The notes: generated by a model not told the origin, from the letters alone. A stretch of 64,000 nt of DNA from Nitratireductor mangrovi (GCF_007922615.2 NZ_CP042301.2:3704001-3768000), one strand, 5' to 3'. Shown: positions 27,260 through 36,627, counted from the stretch's first letter. Made by a program: numbers and translations.

Positions 27260-27571
27260 ATGTCACCGCGAATTCCGATGATCCTGTCCGCTACCGCGAT
27301 GACGCTGTTCGCGGCCGAAGTCGCGATGGCGGATGACGCGGCAATTCTCGCCTCCTGCAAGACCGACCTACAGCTTTCGGATTCCGGCTGCGCCTGTGTG
27401 CTGGACAAGGTTCATTCGACCTTGAACGACAAGCAGCTCGCCTTCTTCGTCGCTGCGATCAAGAAGGATACCGCCACCCAGCAAAAGGCCCAGATGGCGC
27501 TGAGCGGCGAAGAAATGATGGAAATGGCGAACTTCATGACGATGACGCCGCAACAGTGCCAGAACCAGTAG
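27260..27571 (+). CDS. Small secreted protein encoded between sdhA and sdhB
   Basis: Protein of 103 residues, not part of the textbook sdh set. Signal peptide ends AMADD at residue 25. Mature part: Cys-rich (CKTDLQLSDSGCACVLDKV) then a helical, Met-rich stretch (EEMMEMANFMTMTPQQC). It sits tightly between sdhA (14-base gap) and sdhB (15-base gap) with its own GAGGAG site, so it is made with complex II. Three or four cysteines near a metal-friendly Met cluster invite a chaperone or assembly role in the periplasm (speculation). Confidence 0.85.
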   Translation: MSPRIPMILSATAMTLFAAEVAMADDAAILASCKTDLQLSDSGCACVLDKVHSTLNDKQLAFFVAAIKKDTATQQKAQMALSGEEMMEMANFMTMTPQQCQNQ

Positions 27572-27586
27572 TGGAGAAGCCGGAAA

Positions 27587-28366
27587 ATGGTTGAACTCGC
27601 GCTTCCCAAGAACTCCAAGGTCGGCGAAGGCAAGACCTGGCCGAAGCCGGAAGGCGCGGCGAATGTGCGCGAATTCCGCATCTATCGCTGGTCGCCGGAC
27701 GATGACGAGAACCCGCGCGTCGACACCTATTATGTCGACATGGACGATTGCGGGCCGATGGTTCTGGACGCGCTGTTGTGGATCAAGAACAAGGTCGATC
27801 CGACGCTGACCTTGCGCCGCTCCTGCCGCGAGGGCATCTGCGGCTCCTGCGCCATGAACATCGACGGCACCAACACGCTCGCCTGCACCCGCGGCATGGA
27901 CGAGATCGACGGTTCGGTGAAGGTCTATCCGCTGCCGCACATGCCGGTGGTCAAGGATCTGGTGCCCGACCTCACCGTGCCTTACGCACAGCTTTCCTCG
28001 ATCCAGCCCTGGCTGCAGACGGTGTCACCGGAGCCGGCCAAGGAATGGCGCCAGAGCCATGAGGACCGCGCCAAGCTCGACGGCCTTTACGAGTGCATCC
28101 TGTGTTTCTGCTGCCAGACCTCGTGCCCGTCATACTGGTGGAACGGCGAGCGTTATCTCGGCCCTGCGGTGCTCTTGCAGGCCTATCGCTGGCTGATCGA
28201 TTCAAGGGACGAGGCAACAGGCGAGCGGCTCGACAACCTCGAAGACCCGTTCCGGCTCTATCGCTGCCACACCATCATGAATTGCGCGCAAGCCTGTCCG
28301 AAGGGACTCAACCCCGCCAAGGCGATCGCCGAGATCAAGAAGATGATGGTGGAAAGGCGGGTCTGA
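27587..28366 (+). CDS. sdhB: Succinate dehydrogenase iron-sulfur subunit
   Basis: Complex II electron-transfer subunit, 259 residues. The [2Fe-2S] ligands are in [10 protein letters not shown] with the fourth in LAC (about residues 82-105); [4Fe-4S] in [12 protein letters not shown] (about 171) and [3Fe-4S] in [14 protein letters not shown] (about 225). Length and motif spacing are normal. Completes the sdhCDA-x-B operon. Confidence 0.97.
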   Translation: MVELALPKNSKVGEGKTWPKPEGAANVREFRIYRWSPDDDENPRVDTYYVDMDDCGPMVLDALLWIKNKVDPTLTLRRSCREGICGSCAMNIDGTNTLACTRGMDEIDGSVKVYPLPHMPVVKDLVPDLTVPYAQLSSIQPWLQTVSPEPAKEWRQSHEDRAKLDGLYECILCFCCQTSCPSYWWNGERYLGPAVLLQAYRWLIDSRDEATGERLDNLEDPFRLYRCHTIMNCAQACPKGLNPAKAIAEIKKMMVERRV

Positions 28367-28447
28367 CGCCCGAAGACGCAGGCGGTTTCGCCGTTTCCGC
28401 GATCGCGTTAAGCTCGCTGCCCCGTCACGGCGCGCGAGGATGTGATC

Positions 28448-29503
28448 ATGTCACGGCAACACGTGCGGTTCTGCAAGAGTTTTGACGGTGCCGAGATCGC
28501 CTATTCGGTAAGCGGCCGCGGCCCGGTTGTGGTGCTGATGCCAAGCTGGCTCACCCACCTTGAGTATCAGAAGCATAGCGTGGCCTGGCAACCCTGGCTT
28601 GACGCGCTCTCCTCACGCTACACGCTGGTTCGCTATGACCCACGGGGATGCGGCCTGTCCGCCCGCAACACCGACAACCTGTCGTTCGAGACCTGGATCC
28701 GCGATTTCGACAGTCTGGTCCGCACGCTCGATCTCGACAGGTTCTCGCTGGTCGGGACCTGCCAGGGTGGCGCCGTTGCCATCGCCTATGCCGGGCGCGA
28801 AAGCGAGCGTATCGACAGGCTCGTCCTCTACGGTACCTATGCCCGCGGACGGAACCGGCGCGGAGATATCGCGCTCGAACCCGAAAAGGCGAAGCTGATG
28901 CTCGAAATGCTGAAGCTCGGCTGGGGCGACGAGGATCACGCCTTCATGCGGACATTCGCCACCCAGTTTCAGCCCGAAGGCGATCTCGAGCACCTGCGCT
29001 CATGGTGCCAGTTGCAGCGAAAGGCGACCTCGCCGGCCAACGCCGTCGAACTCACTCGCGTGATGTTCGACATAGACGTCACCGAGGCGGCGGCCCGCAT
29101 CCGCTGCCCCACCCTTGTCGCTCACGTCGACAGGGATGCCGTCTCGCCGTTGCGGGAAGGGCAACTGCTGGCGCAGCTCATTCCAGACGCCCGCTTTCTC
29201 CAGCTCGACAGCCCCAACCATTTCATGCTTGCCCGCGAACCGGCCTGGCGCGAACTTGTGGAAGCGCTGTACGAATTCCTGCCGTCCTCACCTGCGGCCG
29301 GACCATTCGCCGGACTCACGGCACGCGAAAGGGAGGTCATCGGCCTTCTGGCGCAGGGCCTCGACAATCGCCAAATCGGCGCGCGTCTCGACATAAGCGA
29401 GAAGACGGTGCGCAATCACGTCTCCAGCATATTCGCCAAACTGGGAGTAACGAGCCGGGCCCAGGCGGTCGTTGCCGCGCGCGATGCCGGCTACGGAACC
29501 TGA
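28448..29503 (+). CDS. Alpha/beta hydrolase fused to LuxR-type HTH
   Basis: Protein of 351 residues. Residues 1-275 form an alpha/beta hydrolase: Cys105 occupies the nucleophile elbow LVGTCQGG (GxCxG rather than GxSxG), with HVDRDAVSP and SPNHFML giving candidate Asp and His. Residues 285-345 are a GerE/LuxR helix-turn-helix: LTAREREVIGLLAQGLDNRQIGARL then SEKTVRNHVSSIFAKLGV. ATG 28448 is used; GTG 28442 adds two residues. The hydrolase half may sense or cleave a small ligand and so control DNA binding (inference). Isolated. Confidence 0.92.
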   Translation: MSRQHVRFCKSFDGAEIAYSVSGRGPVVVLMPSWLTHLEYQKHSVAWQPWLDALSSRYTLVRYDPRGCGLSARNTDNLSFETWIRDFDSLVRTLDLDRFSLVGTCQGGAVAIAYAGRESERIDRLVLYGTYARGRNRRGDIALEPEKAKLMLEMLKLGWGDEDHAFMRTFATQFQPEGDLEHLRSWCQLQRKATSPANAVELTRVMFDIDVTEAAARIRCPTLVAHVDRDAVSPLREGQLLAQLIPDARFLQLDSPNHFMLAREPAWRELVEALYEFLPSSPAAGPFAGLTAREREVIGLLAQGLDNRQIGARLDISEKTVRNHVSSIFAKLGVTSRAQAVVAARDAGYGT

Positions 29504-29661
29504 TCCCGCAAATCGCCCAACCGGGACGAATGTCCCGCCTGACCTGGGCTGAAATACACCCGGCGTCGAACCGCACGGGACACCGGCCTCATTCCGGCAG
29601 GACCGCGAGCGCCTAACCTTCCAGTTCCACTTTTCGACCATTTGGAACCCGGGAGGCTATC

Positions 29662-29946
29662 GTGGCCATCTTTCCAAGCCCATCATGCCAGCTGGCAGTC
29701 GCGGCCATCTTTCTCGTCACTGTCCCTTCTGCCTTCTCCCAATCCGCACCGGAATTGTCGCTGGAGCAACTCAAGAGCAGCTATCTGCAATGCGAGCAGC
29801 GCGCAGAGGTGAAGATCACCTCCGGCGGGGAAGCCATGCGTTGTTCGGTCATCTACGAAGTACTGAAACAGGAGGCGTTCAACGGCGACTACGGTCGCCT
29901 AAGGGCCTGGTTCGACGATCAGGCAGCCGCCAATCCCGGCAGTTGA
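29662..29946 (+). CDS. Small secreted protein of unknown function
   Basis: Protein of 94 residues from GTG 29662, after GGGAGGCTATC. Signal peptide ends SAFSQ near residue 26. Mature part carries two cysteines (LQCEQRAEV and MRCSVIYEVLKQEAF) and an aromatic helix (YGRLRAWFDDQ). I recall no family. Alone, between the hydrolase-LuxR and glycosyltransferase genes. Confidence 0.75.
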   Translation: MAIFPSPSCQLAVAAIFLVTVPSAFSQSAPELSLEQLKSSYLQCEQRAEVKITSGGEAMRCSVIYEVLKQEAFNGDYGRLRAWFDDQAAANPGS

Positions 29947-30060
29947 CGGCGCAGCGCCACCGGCCCAAGGCGCGTTGCTTGCCGCACCGTCCCGCTTCTG
30001 CAACAAGAGCGTCATGGTGCCCGCCGACGACGGCAGGATAGCCAGCCGAGCGCGACGCCG

Positions 30061-31149
30061 ATGCACATCCTGATCGTTTCCGAAGACAACTGGCTGCTCT
30101 ACGACGACGCCTTCCGCGAACTGGAGGCGCGCGGCCATGTTGTGCGCCGGCTGACGCTCGCGGAGCACCGGCCGCGCGCGAAGCGCCTGCGCAAGATCGC
30201 CCGCTACCTGCCGGGCAAGGCGCTCCTCGACCTGCTGCGGCGCGAAATCGGCGCATTCCAACCCGACATCATCCAGGTGACCGCCAGCCGGGCGACTGCC
30301 CTTGCCGTGCGCCTGGCGTTGCGCGGCAATCCGCGGCCGGCGATGCTCTTCGAGCGTGGCGCCATCGGCGGGCTCGGCCTGACCAACCCGATCGACTGGC
30401 TGACCCATTTCAGCGCCCGGGTCGACGCCGTGGTGATCCCCTCCTACGCCATGCTCAACAACTGGGTCGGACGTCCCCTGCTACGGCGCGTCCTTCCGCC
30501 GGCGCGTTGCGAGGTGCTGCATCATCCCGTCCCGATGCCGGCTAACCCCTCGGCCGAAGACCGCGTCGCCTTGCGCGAGCGGCTCGGACTGCCGGCCGAT
30601 GCCTTCATCGTCGGCACGGTCTGCAACGTCCGGCCGATCAAGAACCTGGTCTTCCTGGCCCGTGCAGTGCGCGCGGTCGGCGATGGCTGCCTGCTGGCCG
30701 TTGTCGGCCGGCCCGGCGACGACACCTTGCAGGCGGCGCTGAGCGAGGCGGGAGGCGACAGCCTGAGGGAGCTTGGCCCGATTCCCGACGCCGCCGGGAT
30801 CATGCCCGTCTTCGACCTCTATGCGACCCCGACGCGCATGCCCGGCGAATCCTTCGGCATGGCGCCGGCGGAGGCGATGGCGGCCGGCCTTGCGGTTTTG
30901 ACGATGGCCTTCGGCGGTACCGCCGACCTGATCGAGGACGGCTTTTCCGGTTTGGCGCTTCCTCCACGCGCGCAGGCCTGGACCGCCGCCATCCGCGAAC
31001 TGATGCGCGATCCGGAACGGCTGGCCGCCATGGGCGCCGAGGCGCGGCGACGGATGCGGACGCGCTTTTCGGTCGAGGCGGTCGCCGACCAGCTGGAACG
31101 CATCTACGCGCGCCGCATCGCGCAGCGTGCCGGGGATGTTGGAGGCTGA
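30061..31149 (+). CDS. Glycosyltransferase family 4 (group 1)
   Basis: Protein of 362 residues with the GT-B fold. C-terminal domain: VGTVCNVRPIKN (about 181), GRPGDDTLQAAL, LGPIPD, and the donor-binding E-x7-E in ESFGMAPAEAMAAGLAVL (about residue 262), followed by FGGTADLIEDGFSG. N-terminal SEDNWLLYDDAFRELEARGH resembles lipopolysaccharide-type transferases. Sugar and acceptor cannot be inferred. No polysaccharide cluster surrounds it. Confidence 0.92.
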   Translation: MHILIVSEDNWLLYDDAFRELEARGHVVRRLTLAEHRPRAKRLRKIARYLPGKALLDLLRREIGAFQPDIIQVTASRATALAVRLALRGNPRPAMLFERGAIGGLGLTNPIDWLTHFSARVDAVVIPSYAMLNNWVGRPLLRRVLPPARCEVLHHPVPMPANPSAEDRVALRERLGLPADAFIVGTVCNVRPIKNLVFLARAVRAVGDGCLLAVVGRPGDDTLQAALSEAGGDSLRELGPIPDAAGIMPVFDLYATPTRMPGESFGMAPAEAMAAGLAVLTMAFGGTADLIEDGFSGLALPPRAQAWTAAIRELMRDPERLAAMGAEARRRMRTRFSVEAVADQLERIYARRIAQRAGDVGG

Positions 31150-31256
31150 GCACCCGGAGCCGGGGCTCACCACGCAGCTGCCGCGCGGATGACACCCTAA
31201 ATCGGGCGCTGTAAAGAAAGGCGACGCAAGACGCTACTAGTGCAGGCGATCCTGAC

Positions 31257-31904
31257 ATGAACGACACCGTTTCGCTGCCGATCCTCAACCCGGTCGAGGC
31301 GCGCGTGCTCGGCTCGCTGGCCGAGAAGAAGGAACTGACGCCCGACGTCTATCCGATGAGCCTCAACGGGCTGGTTGCCGCCGCCAACCAGAAGACGGCG
31401 CGCGAACCGGTGATGGCGATCGAGCCGGCGCTGCTGCACAGGGCCCTGTCGCAGCTCCAGCAGAAGGGCCTGGTGCGCCAGGTGTCCGGCTCGCGCGTCG
31501 AGCGCTACGAACACCTGCTGGCGGTGCGCTTTTCTCTGACGCAGGGCCAGAGCGCGCTTCTCGCGCTGATGATGCTGCGCGGCCCGCAGACCGCGCACGA
31601 ACTCCTGGCACGCAGCGAAAGGATGGCCCGCTACCGCTCGCTCGAAGAACTGAGCGGCGACCTCGACCTTCTGATGGGGCGCAGGCCGCCGCTGGTGCAA
31701 CTGGTCGAGCGCGGGCCCGGCCAGCGTGAGGACCGCTACATGCACCTGCTCTCCGGTGCGGTCGCGGCGCCGGTGCGCTCCGCAGCGGTCCCGATCTCCG
31801 CCGACGGCGACGCGGCGGGCAACCTCGAAGATCGTGTCGCCGCGCTGGAAGAGCAGGTCGCCGAACTGCGACGGCAATTGGCGGCGCTGGCCGGCACCGG
31901 TTAG
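31257..31904 (+). CDS. YceH family protein (DUF480)
   Basis: Protein of 215 residues. LNPVEARVLGSLAEKKELTPDVYPMSLNGLVAAANQK at the start is the DUF480 signature: two winged-helix domains with LHRALSQLQQKGLVRQ and AHELLARSERMARY. The C-terminal LEDRVAALEEQVAELRRQLAAL is a coiled coil. YceH function is unknown, possibly regulatory. Convergent with the hydrolase gene at 31914. Confidence 0.94.
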   Translation: MNDTVSLPILNPVEARVLGSLAEKKELTPDVYPMSLNGLVAAANQKTAREPVMAIEPALLHRALSQLQQKGLVRQVSGSRVERYEHLLAVRFSLTQGQSALLALMMLRGPQTAHELLARSERMARYRSLEELSGDLDLLMGRRPPLVQLVERGPGQREDRYMHLLSGAVAAPVRSAAVPISADGDAAGNLEDRVAALEEQVAELRRQLAALAGTG

Positions 31905-31913
31905 CGCCTTGCC

Positions 31914-32630
31914 TCAGTCGCGGTCGATCCTCACGATGGTCTCCGTCAGCCGGTCCGGCTGCGAAAAATAGGCCGAATGGCTGGCCGCGATGCTCTCGAC
32001 TCGCTCCGGCGGGCTCGCCTCGATCAGCCTGTCCTGCAGAGCGGGCGAAACGGCCCTGTCCTCGGTCAGCCGGATATAGGCCCGCGGCACCCGGCCATAA
32101 CGTTCGTCGCTCAACCGCAGCGGTTCGCCGGCAGGCCGCGACGGCTCGCGGCACAAGAGCGTGCGCGCCAGCGAGACGTCGTCGGCGCCGCAATCGGCAT
32201 AGAGCGCCTCGACATGGGCCTCCGGCTTGAGCCAGTCCCAATATTCGCTGGAATTGAGCTCCAGATTGGCAGGAATGAGCGACTCCCGGTCGCTTATCGA
32301 CCACTGCGCCACACGATCGCCGGCCGGCAGCATGAAGGACGCCAGGTAGACGATCCTGCGCACGCGTTCGGGATGACGTTCGGCAAGCGCCGAGGCGACG
32401 ATGCCGTAGCGGCTGTGAACGACGATCGTCGTCTTTCCGTCGTCGGCGAGGTGGGCCGCCGCCGCGTCCGCCATGCGCTCGAGTCCGACCTCGGCAGGCA
32501 CCGCGGGATTGCGGCCACGGCCGGGCAGGTTCACGCTAGACACGTTTCCGTGCGCGGCAAGCCGCGGCACGATCTTGTACCAGCACCAGGCTCCGTGCCA
32601 GCTGCCGTGGATAAGCAGGTAATGCGCCAT
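31914..32630 (-). CDS. Alpha/beta fold hydrolase (methylesterase-like)
   Basis: Protein of 238 residues, start ATG 32630. HGSWHGAWCWYKIVPRL is typical of the salicylate-methylesterase/PNAE-like group. The nucleophile sits in VVHSRYGIVAS (a His-Ser-x-x-Gly variant rather than GxSxG), with SISDRESLIP and SHSAYFSQPDRL supplying likely Asp/His partners. Substrate unknown. Divergent from msrA. Confidence 0.9.
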   Translation of the reverse strand: MAHYLLIHGSWHGAWCWYKIVPRLAAHGNVSSVNLPGRGRNPAVPAEVGLERMADAAAAHLADDGKTTIVVHSRYGIVASALAERHPERVRRIVYLASFMLPAGDRVAQWSISDRESLIPANLELNSSEYWDWLKPEAHVEALYADCGADDVSLARTLLCREPSRPAGEPLRLSDERYGRVPRAYIRLTEDRAVSPALQDRLIEASPPERVESIAASHSAYFSQPDRLTETIVRIDRD

Positions 32631-32803
32631 GATGGTTCTCCGTTTGTGGGGCGGCGCGGTTCTGCATGGTTCGCCCGCCAACGACCACCCGATTCCGGAG
32701 CACTACCGGCACGCCAGCCGGGTCACACGCTCGTGTTAGGCCGTGAATTGCCTTGCCAGCGGCCACGATTAGCGTGACCATTCATCGTCATGGAGTTTTC
32801 CGC

Positions 32804-33400
32804 ATGATCCGCCAGCTTGCAGCAGCCACACTGATCGCCCTTGCCGCGCCCCTGCCGCTGGCCGCGCAGGAAACCGGGACCGCCATCTTCGCCGGCGGCT
32901 GCTTCTGGTGCGTGGAATCGAACTTCGACCACGTACCGGGCGTCACCTCGACCGTGTCGGGCTATTCCGGCGGCGAGATCGAGAACCCGACCTACCAGAA
33001 CCACAACGGCCATCGGGAGGTGGTGAAGATCGAGTTCGACCCCTCGAAGGTCGACTACAAGACGCTGGTCGATATCTTCTTTCGTTCCGTCGACCCGACC
33101 GACGCCGGTGGCCAGTTCTGCGATCGCGGCCATTCCTACACGACCGCGATCTACGCGCTCGACGACGAACAGCAGGCGGTGGCCGAGAAGGCCAGGGTTG
33201 AAGCCGAGGCCGAACTCGGCAAGCCGATCGTCACCCCGGTCGAACCTGCCAGCGCCTTCTGGGACGCTGAAGGTTACCACCAAGACTATTACGAGAAGAA
33301 TCCGCTGCGCTACAAATATTACCGCTACGCCTGCGGCCGCGACGATCGCATCGCGGAGCTGTGGGGCGCGTCCGCCCACCAGGGCATCATGGCGCACTAG
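32804..33400 (+). CDS. msrA: Peptide methionine sulfoxide reductase A, exported form
   Basis: Protein of 198 residues; ATG 32804 after GGAG begins a signal peptide ending PLAAQ, so this MsrA works in the periplasm. Catalytic motif GGCFWCVES (about residue 30) and the VSGYSGG, GGQFCDRG and AEGYHQDYY blocks are intact. It repairs S-methionine sulfoxide. No MsrB is adjacent. GHREVV is conserved. Confidence 0.95.
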   Translation: MIRQLAAATLIALAAPLPLAAQETGTAIFAGGCFWCVESNFDHVPGVTSTVSGYSGGEIENPTYQNHNGHREVVKIEFDPSKVDYKTLVDIFFRSVDPTDAGGQFCDRGHSYTTAIYALDDEQQAVAEKARVEAEAELGKPIVTPVEPASAFWDAEGYHQDYYEKNPLRYKYYRYACGRDDRIAELWGASAHQGIMAH

Positions 33401-33442
33401 ATGGCAGAGCCCGGCGTCGGCCCTGTGACGAAACGGGCCTGA

Positions 33443-34594
33443 TCAGCGGCCGGTTTTGGCCGCGTGCGATTTCCTTTTGCGAGCAGCCTCGATGCGTTCC
33501 ATCGCGATCGCCTCGGCGACGGCATCGGTCGTGCGGCCTTCGGCCGCCGCGCGGCGGAAGATGGCGCCGAGCGTCTTCGGGATGACGGCCACCCGCTTCA
33601 TCGCCGCGTCGGCGTCGTAGCCAGGCGGCGTTAACTCCTCCGCGACATTGATCAGCCCGCCTGAGTTGATCACGTAGTCCGGCGCATAAAGCACGCCGCG
33701 CTGGCGCAGCCGTTCGGCATCGTCGGCAGTGGCCAGCTGGTTGTTGGCCGAACCCGCCACGATCCCGGCCTTCAGCTGCGGGATTGTCTCTTCCGACAGC
33801 ACTGCGCCGAGGGCGCAGGGTGCGAAGACGTCGACATCGGCGGTGATGATGGCATCTCCCTCGACCGCCGTCGCGCCGAGATGCTCGACCGCCTTGTTGG
33901 CGCGCGCCGGGTCGATATCGGTGACGGTCAGGATGGCGCCCTCGCCCCTGAGCCGCTTGGCGAGCGACCAGCCGACCGCGCCAAGGCCCTGGACGGCCAC
34001 GCGGACGCCGTCGAGCTTTTCCGACCCCCTGGCATGGCGCAGGGCTGCCTTGATGCCCAGGAAGACGCCTTGCGCGGTCACGGGCGAAGGATTGCCGCTG
34101 CCGCCGCGCGTCGTGCCGGTGACGTTGGGCGTGCGCGAACGCAGGAAATCCGCATCCTCGAGCGTCAGGCCGACATCCTCGGCGGTGATGTACTGACCGT
34201 CCAGCGCCGCCAACATCTCGGCATAGGCTTCCAGCAGTTCCGGTGTCTTGTCGGTTTTCGGATCGGCAACGATCACCGCCTTGCCGCCACCCAGCGCCAG
34301 TCCCGCCACCGCCGCCTTCAGCGTCATGCCGTGCGAAAGCCGCAGCGCATCAGTCAGCGCGGCCTCGAAACTGCCATGCGGCCACACCCGCGTTCCGCCG
34401 AGCGCCGGACCGAGCGTGGTGTCATGGACGGCCACGATCGCGGTAAGGCCGCGCTCCCGGTCGCGGCCGAGCCATATCTGCTCATGGCCGGCGAAATCCG
34501 GCAGCGCGCGCGCGTCCTCGGTGATATCCGAAAGGGTGAGTGTCGATTTGCGCCCCGGCACCTTCACGGTGCGCGGCTCAACGGCATGCAGCAT
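33443..34594 (-). CDS. Leu/Phe/Val dehydrogenase (Glu dehydrogenase superfamily)
   Basis: Protein of 383 residues. LGGTRVWP, then MTLKAAVAGLALGGGKAVI holds the catalytic lysine, and TAEDVG; NAD fold GLGAVGWSLAKRL near residue 209; APDYVINSGGLI near 310. Oxidative deamination of branched or aromatic amino acids, useful for catabolism. ATG 34594 follows GCGGAGGAAAATCC; the open frame continues to 35254 but that is antisense-free shadow over osmC. msrA is convergent. Confidence 0.92.
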   Translation of the reverse strand: MLHAVEPRTVKVPGRKSTLTLSDITEDARALPDFAGHEQIWLGRDRERGLTAIVAVHDTTLGPALGGTRVWPHGSFEAALTDALRLSHGMTLKAAVAGLALGGGKAVIVADPKTDKTPELLEAYAEMLAALDGQYITAEDVGLTLEDADFLRSRTPNVTGTTRGGSGNPSPVTAQGVFLGIKAALRHARGSEKLDGVRVAVQGLGAVGWSLAKRLRGEGAILTVTDIDPARANKAVEHLGATAVEGDAIITADVDVFAPCALGAVLSEETIPQLKAGIVAGSANNQLATADDAERLRQRGVLYAPDYVINSGGLINVAEELTPPGYDADAAMKRVAVIPKTLGAIFRRAAAEGRTTDAVAEAIAMERIEAARKRKSHAAKTGR

Positions 34595-34782
34595 GGATTT
34601 TCCTCCGCTTCGAGGCGTCCACCATCTGAATATGGGAATCCTCCGACCATATGCGAACATAGGCCGAAATCGGCGATTTTTGGTTTCGAACTCGCGATAC
34701 GTGACGACCTGACCTTGCGCAAAGGGCGGCGAAGACATTCGCAATCGTGCGCGCTGGCCTCGTTCGCCCGGAACGGCGCGGC

Positions 34783-35220
34783 TCAGGTGAGTTTGGCCTC
34801 CAGGCTCACCTCGATGGCGCCGAGCGCCTTGGAGATCGGGCAGCTCTGCTTGGCCTTTTCCGCCAGCTCGCTGAATTTCGCGGGATCGATGCCCGGCACC
34901 GTGCCGGTGAGCGAAAGCCTGCTCGCGGTGACCTCGAAGCCGCCGCCGGAGGCAGGGCCGAACTCGACACGCGCCGAGGCCTCGAGCGCGGTGGCCGGGG
35001 TGCCGTTCTCGGCCAGGAAATGAGAAAGCTGCATCGCGAAACAGCCGGCATGCGCGGCGGCGATCAGTTCCTCGGGGTTGGTCCCCGACTGGCCGCTTTC
35101 GTCCTGGAAACGTCCCTTGAACGAATAGGGCAGGCCTGCAAGGGCGCCGCTCTGGCTGTCGAGCGTGCCCGCTCCCTCGGTGAGCGTTCCCTTCCAGACG
35201 GCTTTGGACGTACGATGCAT
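34783..35220 (-). CDS. osmC: OsmC family peroxiredoxin
   Basis: Peroxide-reducing protein of 145 residues. Redox cysteines in HAGCFAMQLSHFL (about 59) and KQSCPISKAL (about 124), with GTNPEELIAAAH before the first. Start ATG 35220 is chosen over the long frame to 35307. Spacing and length fit OsmC rather than Ohr. It should detoxify organic hydroperoxides using lipoylated or thiol donors. Upstream of the dehydrogenase on the same strand, but with a 188-base gap, so probably independent. Confidence 0.92.
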   Translation of the reverse strand: MHRTSKAVWKGTLTEGAGTLDSQSGALAGLPYSFKGRFQDESGQSGTNPEELIAAAHAGCFAMQLSHFLAENGTPATALEASARVEFGPASGGGFEVTASRLSLTGTVPGIDPAKFSELAEKAKQSCPISKALGAIEVSLEAKLT

Positions 35221-35391
35221 GACTGTCTCCGTGGGTTGGCAGGCGCGCCGACACGCGCCGCCGCCCATGATAGCCGATCGCGCGCGTCGGCGTGATGGCA
35301 CGGCCATGAAATTCCCGTGACGAGATGTAAGGGTCCGCGACCTACCGCCCGAGCCGGCGGTCCTGGCAAGTGCTCGGGCCGGGCGAATTGC

Positions 35392-36627
35392 TCAGATCGC
35401 CTCGCCGCGAAGCAGCCGCGGCGCTTCGCCGGCCAGCCCCGCCGCTTGCCTGATGAAGAAGCGCTTCAGTCCGGGCATGCGGTCGACCATTCCGAGGCCG
35501 ATGTCGCGGACCGCGCGCAACGGGCCGAAATCGTTGGAAAACATTCGGTTCAGCACGTCGGTGGTGATCCCCATCTGCACGGTGTCGAAGCGCCGCCAGC
35601 GTGCATAGCGTTCCAGCACGTCGAGCGCGCCGATATCCTCGCCGAGCCGTCCGGCCTCGACCACCACTTCCGCAAGCGCCGCGGCGTCCTTGAAGCCGAG
35701 ATTGAGCCCCTGGCCGGCGATCGGATGGATGCCGTGGGCGGCATCACCCACCAGCGCCAGTCGCGGCGCCACGAACTCGCGCGCCAGCGTCAGGCCGAGC
35801 GGCCATGCACGCGGCTTGCCCTCGACGCGGATCTCGCCCAGCTTGAGCCCGAAGCGCAGCTCCAGCTCCGCTTCAAAGACGATCTCGTCCTCCGCGACCA
35901 GCCGCTCGGCTTCCTCGGTGCGCTCGGTCCATACGATCGACGAGCGATTGCCGGTCAGGGGCAGGATCGCGAACGGCCCCGAGGGCAGGAAATGCTCCTC
36001 CGCGCGGCCGTTGTGCGGCCTTTCGTGCGCGACGGTGCACACGATGCCGGACTGGCCGTAGTCCCAGTGCACCGTCTTGATGCCGGCCATGTCGCGCAGG
36101 CGCGATTTCACGCCGTCGGCGGCGACCAGAAGCCGAGCCTCCACGTTCGCGCCGTCAGCCAGTGCCACGGTGACACCGGCCGGCCCGGTGTCGAAACCCG
36201 CGACGGCGACCCCCTCGACGATGTCGATGCCGAGTTCAGCGGCGCGGCGGCGCAGGGCGCCATTCAGCACCTTGTTCGGCACCATGTGCGCGAACGGCTC
36301 GCCGTCGGCAACCTCGCCATCGAAGGTCAGGAAAACCGGCCGCACCGGGTCCGAGGTGCGTGAATCCGTGACGATCATTTCCGTCATCGCCTGCGCCTCG
36401 GGGGCGATCTCGTCCCAGCAGCCGAGCTGCGACAGCATCCGGCAGGCGGCCGCCGCGATCGCCGAGGCGCGGGTGTCGCGCTGCCACACGCCGGCGGGCG
36501 CGGCATCGGCCACGGTAATGCGCTGCTCGGGCCGGGCGGCGGCAATCGCGACGGCGGATGCCAGGCCGACATAGCCGGCGCCCGCGATCAGGATGTCGAT
36601 CCGCTCGTCCTTGCCAGTCTTCGCCAT
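35392..36627 (-). CDS. UbiH/UbiF-type FAD monooxygenase (ubiquinone biosynthesis)
   Basis: Flavoprotein of 411 residues. FAD Rossmann IAGAGYVGLASAVAIA near residue 14; DGVKSRLRDMAGI; GDAAHGIHPIAGQGLNLGFKDA (about 294) is the UbiH/F/I hallmark. It adds hydroxyl groups in ubiquinone synthesis; alphaproteobacterial paralogues (UbiH, UbiL, UbiM) cannot be told apart reliably here, so no symbol is given. Divergent from tesB. Confidence 0.92.
   Translation of the reverse strand: MAKTGKDERIDILIAGAGYVGLASAVAIAAARPEQRITVADAAPAGVWQRDTRASAIAAAACRMLSQLGCWDEIAPEAQAMTEMIVTDSRTSDPVRPVFLTFDGEVADGEPFAHMVPNKVLNGALRRRAAELGIDIVEGVAVAGFDTGPAGVTVALADGANVEARLLVAADGVKSRLRDMAGIKTVHWDYGQSGIVCTVAHERPHNGRAEEHFLPSGPFAILPLTGNRSSIVWTERTEEAERLVAEDEIVFEAELELRFGLKLGEIRVEGKPRAWPLGLTLAREFVAPRLALVGDAAHGIHPIAGQGLNLGFKDAAALAEVVVEAGRLGEDIGALDVLERYARWRRFDTVQMGITTDVLNRMFSNDFGPLRAVRDIGLGMVDRMPGLKRFFIRQAAGLAGEAPRLLRGEAI

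Noticed and set aside
25290..27266. 658-residue open frame antisense to sdhA/sdhD
   Set aside because: Shadow of the sdh genes. High GC keeps the antisense frame open; it has no domain sense and the opposite strand is unambiguous complex II.
34595..35254. N-terminal extension of the Leu/Phe/Val dehydrogenase frame
   Set aside because: The family starts at 34594, preceded by a good GGAGG; the extension overlaps osmC in another frame with out-of-family sequence.
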